This document shows positions 1 to 5,937 of a stretch of DNA of 8,090 nucleotides, in pieces. This stretch comes from Pseudomonadota bacterium. GTDB taxonomy: Bacteria; Pseudomonadota; Gammaproteobacteria; Burkholderiales; Burkholderiaceae. Within the stretch, counting starts at the first letter, position 1; each line of letters opens with the position of its first letter. The stretch is taken from NCBI GenBank assembly GCA_021778935.1, contig JAJYBQ010000104.1, positions 1-8,090 of the forward strand, given 5' to 3'. The position numbers and the translations under genes were made by a program. Under the pieces are notes generated by a model that ran no database searches, was not told the origin of the DNA, and saw nothing but the letters and a program-made list of their open reading frames with translations.

Positions 1-137
1 GGGAGTGGCGCCCCGCCGTGCGGCGGCGAAACGGAGGTTGCCGTCGCCGCACCGGGCTTGCGACAATCCCGCTGCCGTACGCGGAGGGCGGCGGCCTCCG
101 ATTTTGACAGTGGTGCTCGTGTACGGATGGCATCGTG
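1..137. other. Left-edge stretch, no gene assigned
   Basis: All three plus-strand frames are open for at least 100 bases from the window edge, so the 3' end of an upstream gene could lie here. I recognise no conserved motif in any of them. The frame beginning at base 1 ends in TGA at 136-138, which overlaps the ATG at 138 as TGATG. This arrangement would fit translational coupling to the PAP2 gene if that frame is real. The translations are rich in Arg, Ala and Gly, as random GC-rich sequence would be, so the assignment stays open. Confidence 0.25.
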
Positions 138-968
138 ATGGAAATTTCCCTGGGAATCCCTGACGAGGCGTCGCGTGCCGGCCGAGATTGTGCCGGGGAG
201 CAGACGGATCCGGGTGGGAGACCACGCGCCGTCGGGGCAAGATCGGCCCGCACGGCTGCGGATTCCGTGTATTGCGGGGCATTCGCAGGCTCGTCGCGGG
301 GGGGGTGGTGGCGGCGGTTGCTCGCGACGGTTTTGCAACACTTCTGGTTCAAGTGTTTCGGATCGGTTTTTTTCATCGGCGTTTTTTTCGCCGCCTACGT
401 GTTTCTCCTGCGAAACCCGGTCCACCCGGTGCACGTGATGCCGGTGACGCTGCCCGACCGATGGATCCATTTTTCCCCGGTGGCGTTGCCGGTGTATTTG
501 TCGCTTTGGGCATACATATCGCTGCCTGCGATGTTGGCGGAGACACGCGAAGAGATCGTTCGGTATGGCGTGTGGATGGCCGCCATTTGTATTTCCGGGC
601 TGACCGTCTTCTATTTTTGGCCCACGGCGATTCCGCCGGAAAATATCCGCTGGGAACGCTATCCGGGAATGGCGTTCCTGAAGGGGGCGGATGCCGCGGG
701 CAATGCGTTCCCGTCCTTGCATGTCGCGACCGCGGTTTTTGCAGCCATTCGCTTGAATGCTGTCTTGCGAAAGATCGGTTGTTCCATCCGGGTTCGGGGA
801 ATCAGTGTGCTCTGGGCGGCCGGGATCGTCTTGTCGACGCTCGCGACCAAGCAGCATCTTGCGATAGATGTTGCCGGCGGAATCGTGCTGGCACTCGGCT
901 TCGCATTCCTGTCCAGGCGGATGCCGGAGGGATGCGGTGGCGGGGACCGCGGTAGGTATTGCGGGTGA
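138..968 (+). CDS. PAP2-superfamily membrane phosphatase/phosphotransferase
   Basis: This is a predicted inner-membrane PAP2-type enzyme of 276 residues from ATG138. Family members remove or transfer phosphate on lipid substrates. Counted from the GTG at 135, two conserved motifs are visible: NAFPSLHV at 190-197 (His196) and S-T-L-A-T-K-Q-H-L-A-I-D at 234-245 (His241, Asp245). These match the second and third PAP2 signatures. The classical first signature (K-x6-RP) is not evident, and a P-T-A-I-P-P stretch sits near 163-168, as in the inositolphosphotransferase-like PAP2 branch. Hydrophobic segments lie near 76-92, 118-133, 145-162, 225-236 and 246-259. The first 60 residues look unconserved and Arg/Gly-rich, so the true start could be downstream, for example TTG318, just before L-Q-H-F-W-F-K. 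The stop overlaps the GT2 gene, suggesting one operon. A role in recycling or modifying a lipid carrier for the polyene is inference. Confidence 0.8.
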   Translation: MEISLGIPDEASRAGRDCAGEQTDPGGRPRAVGARSARTAADSVYCGAFAGSSRGGWWRRLLATVLQHFWFKCFGSVFFIGVFFAAYVFLLRNPVHPVHVMPVTLPDRWIHFSPVALPVYLSLWAYISLPAMLAETREEIVRYGVWMAAICISGLTVFYFWPTAIPPENIRWERYPGMAFLKGADAAGNAFPSLHVATAVFAAIRLNAVLRKIGCSIRVRGISVLWAAGIVLSTLATKQHLAIDVAGGIVLALGFAFLSRRMPEGCGGGDRGRYCG

Positions 969-1756
969 GCGCCGTGGATCGAATGGAGGCGCAGTGTTCC
1001 CAATCGCATGTGGTGATCATCCCGAGCTATAACCCAGGGCTCCGTGGAGTCGAAACGCTGCGTGCGGCTCGTGCCGTGTGGTGTCCGGTGTGGGTGATCG
1101 TCGATGGCAGCACGGACGGGTCGCGGGAGCAGTTTGCGGAGATGGCGAGGGCTGACCCGGGCGTGCGCGTGCTGGGTTTGGAAAAAAATGGCGGGAAGGG
1201 TGCCGCGGTGCTGCACGGCGTTCGCCATGCTGAACAGGAGGGATTCACCCACGTACTGGCGATGGACTCCGACGGTCAGCATCCCGCGCAATCGATTCGG
1301 GAATTCATGCATCTCTCGCGGGAAAATCCGTCCTGCATGATCCTGGGTACACCGGTATTCGGTGCCGATGCGCCGCAATTGCGCGTGCGTGGGCGCCGCA
1401 TTTCGAACTGGTGGGCCAACCTGGAAACATTGGGGATGGGGATCGGCGATTCCCTGTTTGGATTTCGCGTATATCCGATCAAGCCCCTGCTTCATGTCAT
1501 GAATCAGAGGCGCTGGATGCGGAGATTCGATTTCGATCCGGAGGCGGCCGTTCGTCTGTGTTGGGAGGGGGTGAGGCCGGTGAATGCGCCCGCCCCGGTA
1601 CGCTATATCCCTCGCGAAAACGGCGGGGTTTCGCATTTCCGCTACGTTCGAGACAACCTGTTGCTGACCTGGATGCATATCCGGCTGATGATCGGATTCA
1701 CGTTGCGCCTGCCGCAACTTCTCTGGCGGCGCGTGCGGGAAAACTCCCCGGATTGA
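965..1756 (+). CDS. Glycosyltransferase family 2 protein
   Basis: This cytoplasmic, probably membrane-associated GT-A fold glycosyltransferase has 263 residues from GTG965. It begins with the nucleotide-sugar binding strand VVIIPSYNPG. It then has V-D-G-S-T-D-G-S near 46-53, a conserved N-G-G-K-G-A-A near 76-82, and the metal-binding D-S-D-G (DxD) near 101-104. This pattern resembles dolichyl-phosphate-mannose-synthase-like GT2 enzymes. No transmembrane helix is obvious, but the C-terminal 40 residues form a basic, hydrophobic, likely amphipathic tail. Start choice: GTG965 forms a GTGA overlap with the PAP2 stop (966-968), implying coupling. TTG959 and ATG983 are in-frame alternatives, and ATG983 leaves only a short leader before the domain. 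The 3' end overlaps the minus-strand ApeP-like gene by 59 bp. GT2 genes occur in many aryl polyene clusters, so glycosylation of the polyene lipid is plausible. Donor and acceptor are unknown. Confidence 0.88.
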   Translation: MSAVDRMEAQCSQSHVVIIPSYNPGLRGVETLRAARAVWCPVWVIVDGSTDGSREQFAEMARADPGVRVLGLEKNGGKGAAVLHGVRHAEQEGFTHVLAMDSDGQHPAQSIREFMHLSRENPSCMILGTPVFGADAPQLRVRGRRISNWWANLETLGMGIGDSLFGFRVYPIKPLLHVMNQRRWMRRFDFDPEAAVRLCWEGVRPVNAPAPVRYIPRENGGVSHFRYVRDNLLLTWMHIRLMIGFTLRLPQLLWRRVRENSPD

Positions 1757-2204
1757 TCGCGTCGTATACGACGGTGGCGCGTCCCGACAGCATCAGCCGA
1801 TCGCCGGCGCGGATTGCAAATTTATAGAGCGCACCCGAATCATCCGCCGAAAGAGATTCGACCTCGATCTTCAGCGGCGCAGGCACGTCGTCGAGATACG
1901 CTGCAAGAAAGACGATCCCGCGCATTCCGGCCAGTAGTCCCGCGCGAGGTTTGGGAAGCGGAGTGCCGTGGACCCCCGCTCGTCGCAGTCCGGCGTGGAT
2001 CGCCATGGCCTGCGCGGCATACTCGATCCCGCACGCGATAGGAAGGCGGCCTTGCGAATCCCGGAGTGGATTTCCCGGCAGAACGTGGCTTCGGGCGACG
2101 GCAACAAGCCGTTCGTCGTCGTATCGTTCGACTTCGTCGAGCAGGATCATCGGGCCCGCATGGGGAATGAGCGCCGCAATTGCGCGCTTGTCGACGTGGG
2201 TCAT
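1698..2204 (-). CDS. ApeP-like 3-hydroxyacyl-ACP dehydratase
   Basis: This hotdog-fold dehydratase of 168 residues should remove water from 3-hydroxyacyl-ACP during polyene chain growth. The N-terminal I-P-H-A-G-P-M-I-L-L-D-E segment (His15) and the C-G-I-E-Y-A-A-Q-A-M-A-I-H segment (Glu61) are the hallmark motifs of the ApeP family. They supply the probable catalytic His/Glu pair. It is the last gene of the minus-strand operon. Its ATG overlaps the chain-length-factor stop as ATGA (2204-2201), and no Shine-Dalgarno is visible, so translation probably depends on reinitiation. The last 19 residues, Ala/Arg-rich after the conserved V-V-Y-D, lie within the 59-bp overlap with the convergent glycosyltransferase gene. 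They look like a non-conserved tail. Family assignment is firm; the exact substrate is inferred from context. Confidence 0.92.
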   Translation of the reverse strand: MTHVDKRAIAALIPHAGPMILLDEVERYDDERLVAVARSHVLPGNPLRDSQGRLPIACGIEYAAQAMAIHAGLRRAGVHGTPLPKPRAGLLAGMRGIVFLAAYLDDVPAPLKIEVESLSADDSGALYKFAIRAGDRLMLSGRATVVYDAINPGSFPARAAREVAAGAT

Positions 2205-3007
2205 GTGGGGTCTATTTCAAGCTCGAGTCTCAAGTCATCGAGATAATCCAGGCGCACCTGCGATCGCTCGCCGACGGCAATTCGCTCGAGAACGGGGAGC
2301 CCTCTTCCCGGTGGCGAGCCGCGGCGGACGGCTTCCAGAACGGGGTTGATCATTCCGTCGGCTTCTCGGTCGGTGAGGCCCACGCGGAGGCGTGCAAGGC
2401 TTCGGGAAGTGGGTTCGCTGGAGAGAACGAGCGCGATCGCGAAAGCTCCCGAGATGGGACGCGCCAGATGGAGCGGGGCGGGATAGGGGGCGTCGAACGC
2501 GGTGGCAAGAACGTGTCTGGCGCCCGCGCCGAACATCGACATGGCCTCCAGCATGGCCGCGGAAAAGCTCCCATCGAACGCACTCAAGGTGGTCGAGGAC
2601 GTCATCGCCCCGGATGCGATCGCCCAATAACCCGCTGCGGCATTGTGGACCGAGTTGTGAAACCGGGTGGGGGATATCGCATGATCGGCGGGGTCCGGCG
2701 ACGCCAGCGCGGTGCAAATTGCGCAGCAGTTTTCGCCATCGGCGCTCGATGTTGCAAAAACCGTTGGCAAGGTTCGCGCATCCACCTCGGCGGCCGCCAC
2801 TGCCTCGAAACCGACGCCCAACGCCAGGTTGACCACCTTTCCGGCTCTACGCCGTTCCGCCGTGGGGAGCTTCGGGCATGGCGGGATCGGGAGGTCCGTG
2901 TCGGAGCGCGCCGCCGCACCGCGCAGGATTTCCCGCGCGCTGGGCCAGGTATTGAAACCGTGGCCGAATATTCCGATGCCCGCTACCCATGCATCCATTG
3001 CCGTCAT
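2201..3007 (-). CDS. Beta-ketoacyl synthase chain length factor (ApeC-like)
   Basis: This 268-residue protein corresponds to the N-terminal half of a ketosynthase (Ketoacyl-synt_2 type). In characterised aryl polyene systems such a protein pairs with the active ketosynthase (ApeO-ApeC) to form the condensing heterodimer and set chain length. Diagnostic segments are A-T-S-S-A-D-G-E-N at 85-93 and S-P-T-R-F-H-N-S-V-H-N-A-A-A-G-Y-W at 112-128. Where the partner has TACSSS, this protein reads T-T-L-S-A-F-D, with no nucleophilic Cys. Both catalytic His residues are absent because the C-terminal half is missing, as usual for this family. ATG3007 was chosen because the conserved A-G-I-G strand begins a few residues later. 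ATG2998 is an alternative, and a longer in-frame extension to 3127 reads like shadow sequence. The gene starts 8 bp after the ketosynthase stop and overlaps the next gene as ATGA. Confidence 0.9.
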   Translation of the reverse strand: MTAMDAWVAGIGIFGHGFNTWPSAREILRGAAARSDTDLPIPPCPKLPTAERRRAGKVVNLALGVGFEAVAAAEVDARTLPTVFATSSADGENCCAICTALASPDPADHAISPTRFHNSVHNAAAGYWAIASGAMTSSTTLSAFDGSFSAAMLEAMSMFGAGARHVLATAFDAPYPAPLHLARPISGAFAIALVLSSEPTSRSLARLRVGLTDREADGMINPVLEAVRRGSPPGRGLPVLERIAVGERSQVRLDYLDDLRLELEIDPT

Positions 3008-3015
3008 GGCGGGCG

Positions 3016-4209
3016 TCAATCCGTTGCCTTGCCGAGGATCAGGGCGCAATTCGAGCCCCCGAATCCGAACGAATTGCTCAAAACCCGCCGTATGTCGGCC
3101 CGGCAAGGGGTGCGGACGAAGTTGCAATGCAGGCTCGGATCGATTACGTCGGTGGTAATGCCTCCGGGAATGGTTTGCTCCTGTATCGCAAGTGCGGACA
3201 GGATGATTTCAACGGCGCCTGCCGCCCCAAGCGTATGGCCGGTCGCGCCTTTCGTCGAACTGCTCGGCGTTTTCCTGCCGATCGCATGGATCACCGCGAT
3301 GTCCTCCGCGGAATCGTTGGTGCGGGTTCCGGTGCCGTGCAGATTGACATAATCGATGTCTTCCGGTGACAGTCGTGCCGACTTCAGCGCCGCGGTGATG
3401 GCAATGCGCGCGCCCAATCCTTCGGGATGCGGCGATGACATGTGGTAGGCATCGCTTGATTCGCCCGCGCCGATCAGGGCCACATCGCTCGGTGTACGGG
3501 AGCGATCGGGGCGTTCCAGCAGCACAAAGGCACCCGCCTCGCCGATCGAGATGCCGGACCTCGCAGCATCGAATGGCTTGCAGGCTGACGATGCGGTCAG
3601 CTCCAGGGAACGAAATCCGAACAGCGTCGTCCGGCACAGCGTGTCAACGCCTCCCACGACGGCTGCATCGATCACTCCCGCAGAAATCATGCGCGCTGCG
3701 GCGGGGAAAACCTTGGCGCTGGATGAACAGGCCGTGGAGATCACGAATGCGGGTCCTTCCAGCCTCAGGAACTGGCGTACGAAATCCGCGACGGAAAAAC
3801 ACGCGTGGGTCTTGCGATATTGAAAGCTCGCGGGCAGAGCGCCGGCGGCGTCGAGATGGGCGAAGGCTTCTTCCGTCTCGCGGATTCCCGAGGTGCTGGT
3901 CCCGATGAACACGCCAACTCGCCGGGGACCGTACGACGAGGCGGCCTCGAACACCCTATCCATGAAGCCGTCTTGCTGCAAAGCCGTGTATGCCAGGCGG
4001 TTGTTGCGGCAATCCCACCCGCCGAATCCGGGAGGAAGCCTGGTATCGGAGAGGGAGGAAACCTCACCGAGGTAGGTTTCGAAATCCGCGCCCTCGATCC
4101 GGAAATGGGTCAATCCGGATCTTCCTGCGACGATGGCCTGCCTATTGGGCTCCAGTCCAGCCCCCAGGCAGGTGGTCAACGTGAATCGCGAAAGCGTCAG
4201 GGGATACAT
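3016..4209 (-). CDS. Beta-ketoacyl-ACP synthase (ApeO-like, FabF type)
   Basis: This 397-residue condensing enzyme extends an ACP-bound acyl chain by decarboxylative Claisen condensation with malonyl-ACP. All catalytic elements are present: the nucleophile Cys161 in I-S-T-A-C-S-S-S-A-K, His291 in N-L-H-G-T-G-T, Lys320 and His325 in K-G-A-T-G-H, and the C-terminal glycine loop F-G-F-G-G-S-N at 381-387. Length is normal for KAS II-type enzymes. The STACSSSAK context and the adjacent chain-length factor point to the ApeO partner of an ApeO-ApeC heterodimer rather than a housekeeping FabF. ATG4209 is preceded by a weak AAGG about 11 bases upstream. A 95-bp gap with a strong stem-loop separates it from the preceding dehydratase gene, so its mRNA level or stability may be set separately. 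Confidence 0.93.
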   Translation of the reverse strand: MYPLTLSRFTLTTCLGAGLEPNRQAIVAGRSGLTHFRIEGADFETYLGEVSSLSDTRLPPGFGGWDCRNNRLAYTALQQDGFMDRVFEAASSYGPRRVGVFIGTSTSGIRETEEAFAHLDAAGALPASFQYRKTHACFSVADFVRQFLRLEGPAFVISTACSSSAKVFPAAARMISAGVIDAAVVGGVDTLCRTTLFGFRSLELTASSACKPFDAARSGISIGEAGAFVLLERPDRSRTPSDVALIGAGESSDAYHMSSPHPEGLGARIAITAALKSARLSPEDIDYVNLHGTGTRTNDSAEDIAVIHAIGRKTPSSSTKGATGHTLGAAGAVEIILSALAIQEQTIPGGITTDVIDPSLHCNFVRTPCRADIRRVLSNSFGFGGSNCALILGKATD

Positions 4210-4265
4210 GACAGCAGCGGCCTTGGCGAACTTCCCGAAAAGGCTTTCATGCGGACGATACCTGC

Positions 4266-4299
4266 TTCCGATCCACTTCGCTTGCGCGGTGGATCGGAA
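4266..4299 (-). other. Intra-operon stem-loop between dehydratase and ketosynthase genes
   Basis: A perfect 11-bp inverted repeat pairs 4266-4276 (TTCCGATCCAC) with 4289-4299 (GTGGATCGGAA) around a 12-base loop. It begins 5 bases after the stop codon of the ApeI-like gene as read on the minus strand. No U-run follows in the direction of transcription. It is therefore more likely an mRNA-processing or stability element, or a partial attenuator, than a full intrinsic terminator. It lies in one of only two sizeable gaps inside the operon. The inverted repeat is seen directly; its function is inferred. Confidence 0.6.
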
Positions 4300-4304
4300 C
4301 CCGG

Positions 4305-4604
4305 CTATGCACGGAAACGGATGTCTGCTACGAGCTCTTCACCCCGAAAAAGTTGCAGATCGATCCGGTCTGGACGGGTCTGTGTCAGCATGAGATCCAG
4401 GGTCGTTCCTGGCGTGACCGGACGGTGGAACTTGATCGATTCGATGTGCCGCAAAGAGAACGGCAGGCTCGCCGATGCGTCGAGAATCTTCATGGCTTCG
4501 GCGAGCATCCATGCTCCGGGAACAATGGGGTGATCCGGGAAATGCCCCGCAAACATGGGGTGCGAGGTGGGGATTTGGAGCCTGGCATGAAAGGACGACA
4601 CCAC
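4305..4604 (-). CDS. ApeI-like hotdog dehydratase
   Basis: This short hotdog-fold protein of 99 residues resembles the FabA/FabZ-like ApeI family, which dehydrates 3-hydroxyacyl-ACP in aryl polyene assembly. The signature H-P-M-F-A-G-H-F-P-D-H-P-I-V-P-G-A spans residues 15-31, with probable catalytic His21 in GHFP. FabZ proteins carry an acidic residue five positions after the PG pair. Here that position is Ala35, and Glu36 follows, so the usual catalytic acid appears displaced by one. The GTG start shares one base with the ACP stop (TAG/GTG, 4606-4602), and a second GTG follows directly at 4601. No Shine-Dalgarno is visible, so coupling to ACP translation is likely. The protein presumably works with the ApeP-like dehydratase, and how the two divide substrates is unknown. 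Confidence 0.87.
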   Translation of the reverse strand: MVSSFHARLQIPTSHPMFAGHFPDHPIVPGAWMLAEAMKILDASASLPFSLRHIESIKFHRPVTPGTTLDLMLTQTRPDRIDLQLFRGEELVADIRFRA

Positions 4605-4924
4605 TATTTCGTACGGTGCGTGGCGATGTGTTGTGCCAACGATCCCAATGTCTTGAAGATCTGGACGTTATTGCCGTCGTCAGCGCGAAGCTGCAGGCCA
4701 TAGCGCTTCGATACCAATAGCGCGACCTCCAGAATGTCAATCGAGTCGAGTCCCAATCCTTCTCCGTAAAGGGGGGTATCTCCGGAGATATCGGCCGGCA
4801 CCTCCGTAAGGTTCAAAGAGGTGATGATGAGGTATCGAATCTCTTCCTGGAGATCGGTTTCCTGGCCGGAAACAGATGGGAGGCCACTGCCGGCGGATGC
4901 GGATGGGGAATGAGACGTTGTCAT
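4604..4924 (-). CDS. Acyl carrier protein (phosphopantetheine-binding)
   Basis: This 106-residue acyl carrier protein tethers the growing polyene chain. Ser61 in the motif G-L-G-L-D-S-I-D-I-L-E lies at the start of helix II and is the expected 4'-phosphopantetheine attachment site. The preceding D-T-P-L-Y-G-E-G-L-G-L-D-S-I context is typical of the dedicated ACPs in aryl polyene clusters rather than of fatty-acid AcpP. The first 22 residues are a Ser/Gly/Pro-rich leader not needed for the four-helix fold, so a shorter native start is possible, although no better ATG exists. There is no clear Shine-Dalgarno before ATG4924. A 16-codon leader ORF (4971-4921) overlaps the start as ATGA. The stop codon overlaps the dehydratase GTG. 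Characterised APE clusters usually have two ACP genes; only this one is visible. Confidence 0.93.
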   Translation of the reverse strand: MTTSHSPSASAGSGLPSVSGQETDLQEEIRYLIITSLNLTEVPADISGDTPLYGEGLGLDSIDILEVALLVSKRYGLQLRADDGNNVQIFKTLGSLAQHIATHRTK

Positions 4925-4971
4925 CGGGGATCGCTTTTTGGGGGGCCTTCGCTTGTGCGACAGAAACCCAT
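4921..4971 (-). other. Possible 16-codon leader ORF coupled to the ACP gene
   Basis: An ATG at 4971 opens 16 sense codons that end in TGA at 4923-4921. That stop overlaps the ACP ATG (4924-4922) as ATGA. A modest AGG lies about 4 bases before ATG4971, whereas the ACP start itself lacks any purine-rich ribosome site. The arrangement fits reinitiation-driven ACP translation. An ORF this short arises easily by chance, and the peptide (M-G-F-C-R-T-S-E-G-P-P-K-S-D-P-R) matches nothing I know. Confidence 0.25.
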
Positions 4972-5027
4972 GCTGCCTGGAGGAATTTTAATCGGAACCG
5001 GGGGCGGGAATGCGAGGCGGGATTCGT

Positions 5028-5750
5028 CTAAAACATCCCTCCGTTGATCGCGATGATCTGTCCGGTGAGGTAGGAAGCTTGGTCGGAACACAGGAAGCCT
5101 ACCAAATTCGCCACGTCATCGACGGTTCCTGCACGCTTCATGGGTACCATCGATTCGATGGTGGCGCGGTCGAAAATGCCGGCTGTGGTCGGCGTCGCAA
5201 TGATGCCGGGAGCGACCGCATTCACCGTGATGCCCCGGCTGGCAAGTTCGATGGAAAGCGACTTGGTGGCGGCGTTCAGAGCTCCCTTTGCTGCCGCGTA
5301 ATTGACCTGCCCCCGGTTTCCGACGAGCGCGCTGATCGAGGAAATGGGGACGATCCTTCCCCACCGTTCCCGGACCATCGGAAGAACGAGCGGTTGGGTG
5401 ACATGGAAAAATCCATGCAGAGAGACATCGATCACCCGATGCCATTGTTCGATCCGCATTCCCGGGAACACGGCGTCATCATGGATCCCGGCATTGTGGA
5501 CGAGGATATGGATGGCACCGGATTCGAGAAGCGCCTCCAGGGCGTTGCGCGTTTGCTCGAAATCGGTGATGTCAAAGTACACCGCCTCCGCGGATCCGCC
5601 CGCCGCAGCGATCTCTTCCGCAATTTCCTTTGCCGCATCGCGGTTTGCATTCGCATGCACGAAGACGTGGCATCCATCGGCGGCGAGCCGCCTGCAAATC
5701 GCGCCGCCGATGCTCCCACTCCCCCCCGTAACGAGTGCCCGCTTTCTCAT
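5028..5750 (-). CDS. fabG: 3-oxoacyl-ACP reductase, FabG/ApeQ-like SDR
   Basis: This NADPH-dependent short-chain dehydrogenase/reductase of 240 residues reduces 3-ketoacyl-ACP to 3-hydroxyacyl-ACP. The dinucleotide-binding loop T-G-G-S-G-S-I-G is at 8-15, H-N-A-G at 85-88, Ser138 is in the I-S-S-I-S strand, and Y-A-A-A-K (Tyr151, Lys155) completes the catalytic centre. V-A-P-G-I-I near 189-194 and T-G-Q-I-I-A-I-N-G-G-M close to the C terminus are typical of FabG. The Asn of the SDR tetrad, normally in a D-x-N-L-x-G-x-F context, is Ser110 here (D-V-S-L-H-G-F-F). ATG5750 was chosen because it places the Rossmann strand at residue 4; in-frame sequence upstream (to 6041) is antisense to the TPR gene. 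It is the first gene of the minus-strand operon and is divergent from the TPR gene. No strong Shine-Dalgarno is seen. Confidence 0.93.
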   Translation of the reverse strand: MRKRALVTGGSGSIGGAICRRLAADGCHVFVHANANRDAAKEIAEEIAAAGGSAEAVYFDITDFEQTRNALEALLESGAIHILVHNAGIHDDAVFPGMRIEQWHRVIDVSLHGFFHVTQPLVLPMVRERWGRIVPISSISALVGNRGQVNYAAAKGALNAATKSLSIELASRGITVNAVAPGIIATPTTAGIFDRATIESMVPMKRAGTVDDVANLVGFLCSDQASYLTGQIIAINGGMF

Positions 5751-5937
5751 GAGAATTCTCGCGCTTGCGCGTAAGGTTTTCCATGAGAGGATAGCAAAGC
5801 CGGGGAAACGATGGGCAGGGTCCGGCGAGGGTCCGGCGGCGACACGGCATGTCGTGACAAACGTGGCGCCGCGGCGAAGCGCTGTCGACAGCCTCGCGCA
5901 CTTGGTGCATGATCCGACGAGTCCGTTCCGTACCGCG
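5751..5937. promoter_or_regulatory. Divergent intergenic control region (fabG / TPR gene)
   Basis: These 187 bp separate two divergent genes and must hold the promoters for both unless transcription starts further out. Three sequence elements stand out. AGGGTCCGGCG is repeated in perfect tandem at 5817-5827 and 5828-5838, about one helical turn apart. GCTGTCGACAGC at 5881-5892 is a perfect 12-bp palindrome. GAGAATTCTC at 5751-5760 is a perfect 10-bp palindrome directly against the fabG ATG. These could be operator half-sites. I could not identify a convincing sigma-70 -35/-10 pair on either strand. Confidence 0.45.

Noticed and set aside
659..1717. Open minus-strand frame of 352 codons opposite PAP2 and GT2
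   Set aside because: The sense-strand genes carry clear family motifs, while this frame shows no domain and spans two genes, as expected for GC-biased antisense.
2180..3352. Open plus-strand frame of 390 codons across the CLF and KS genes
   Set aside because: Low-complexity Arg/Gly-rich translation. The minus-strand products in the same interval have intact KS and CLF motifs.
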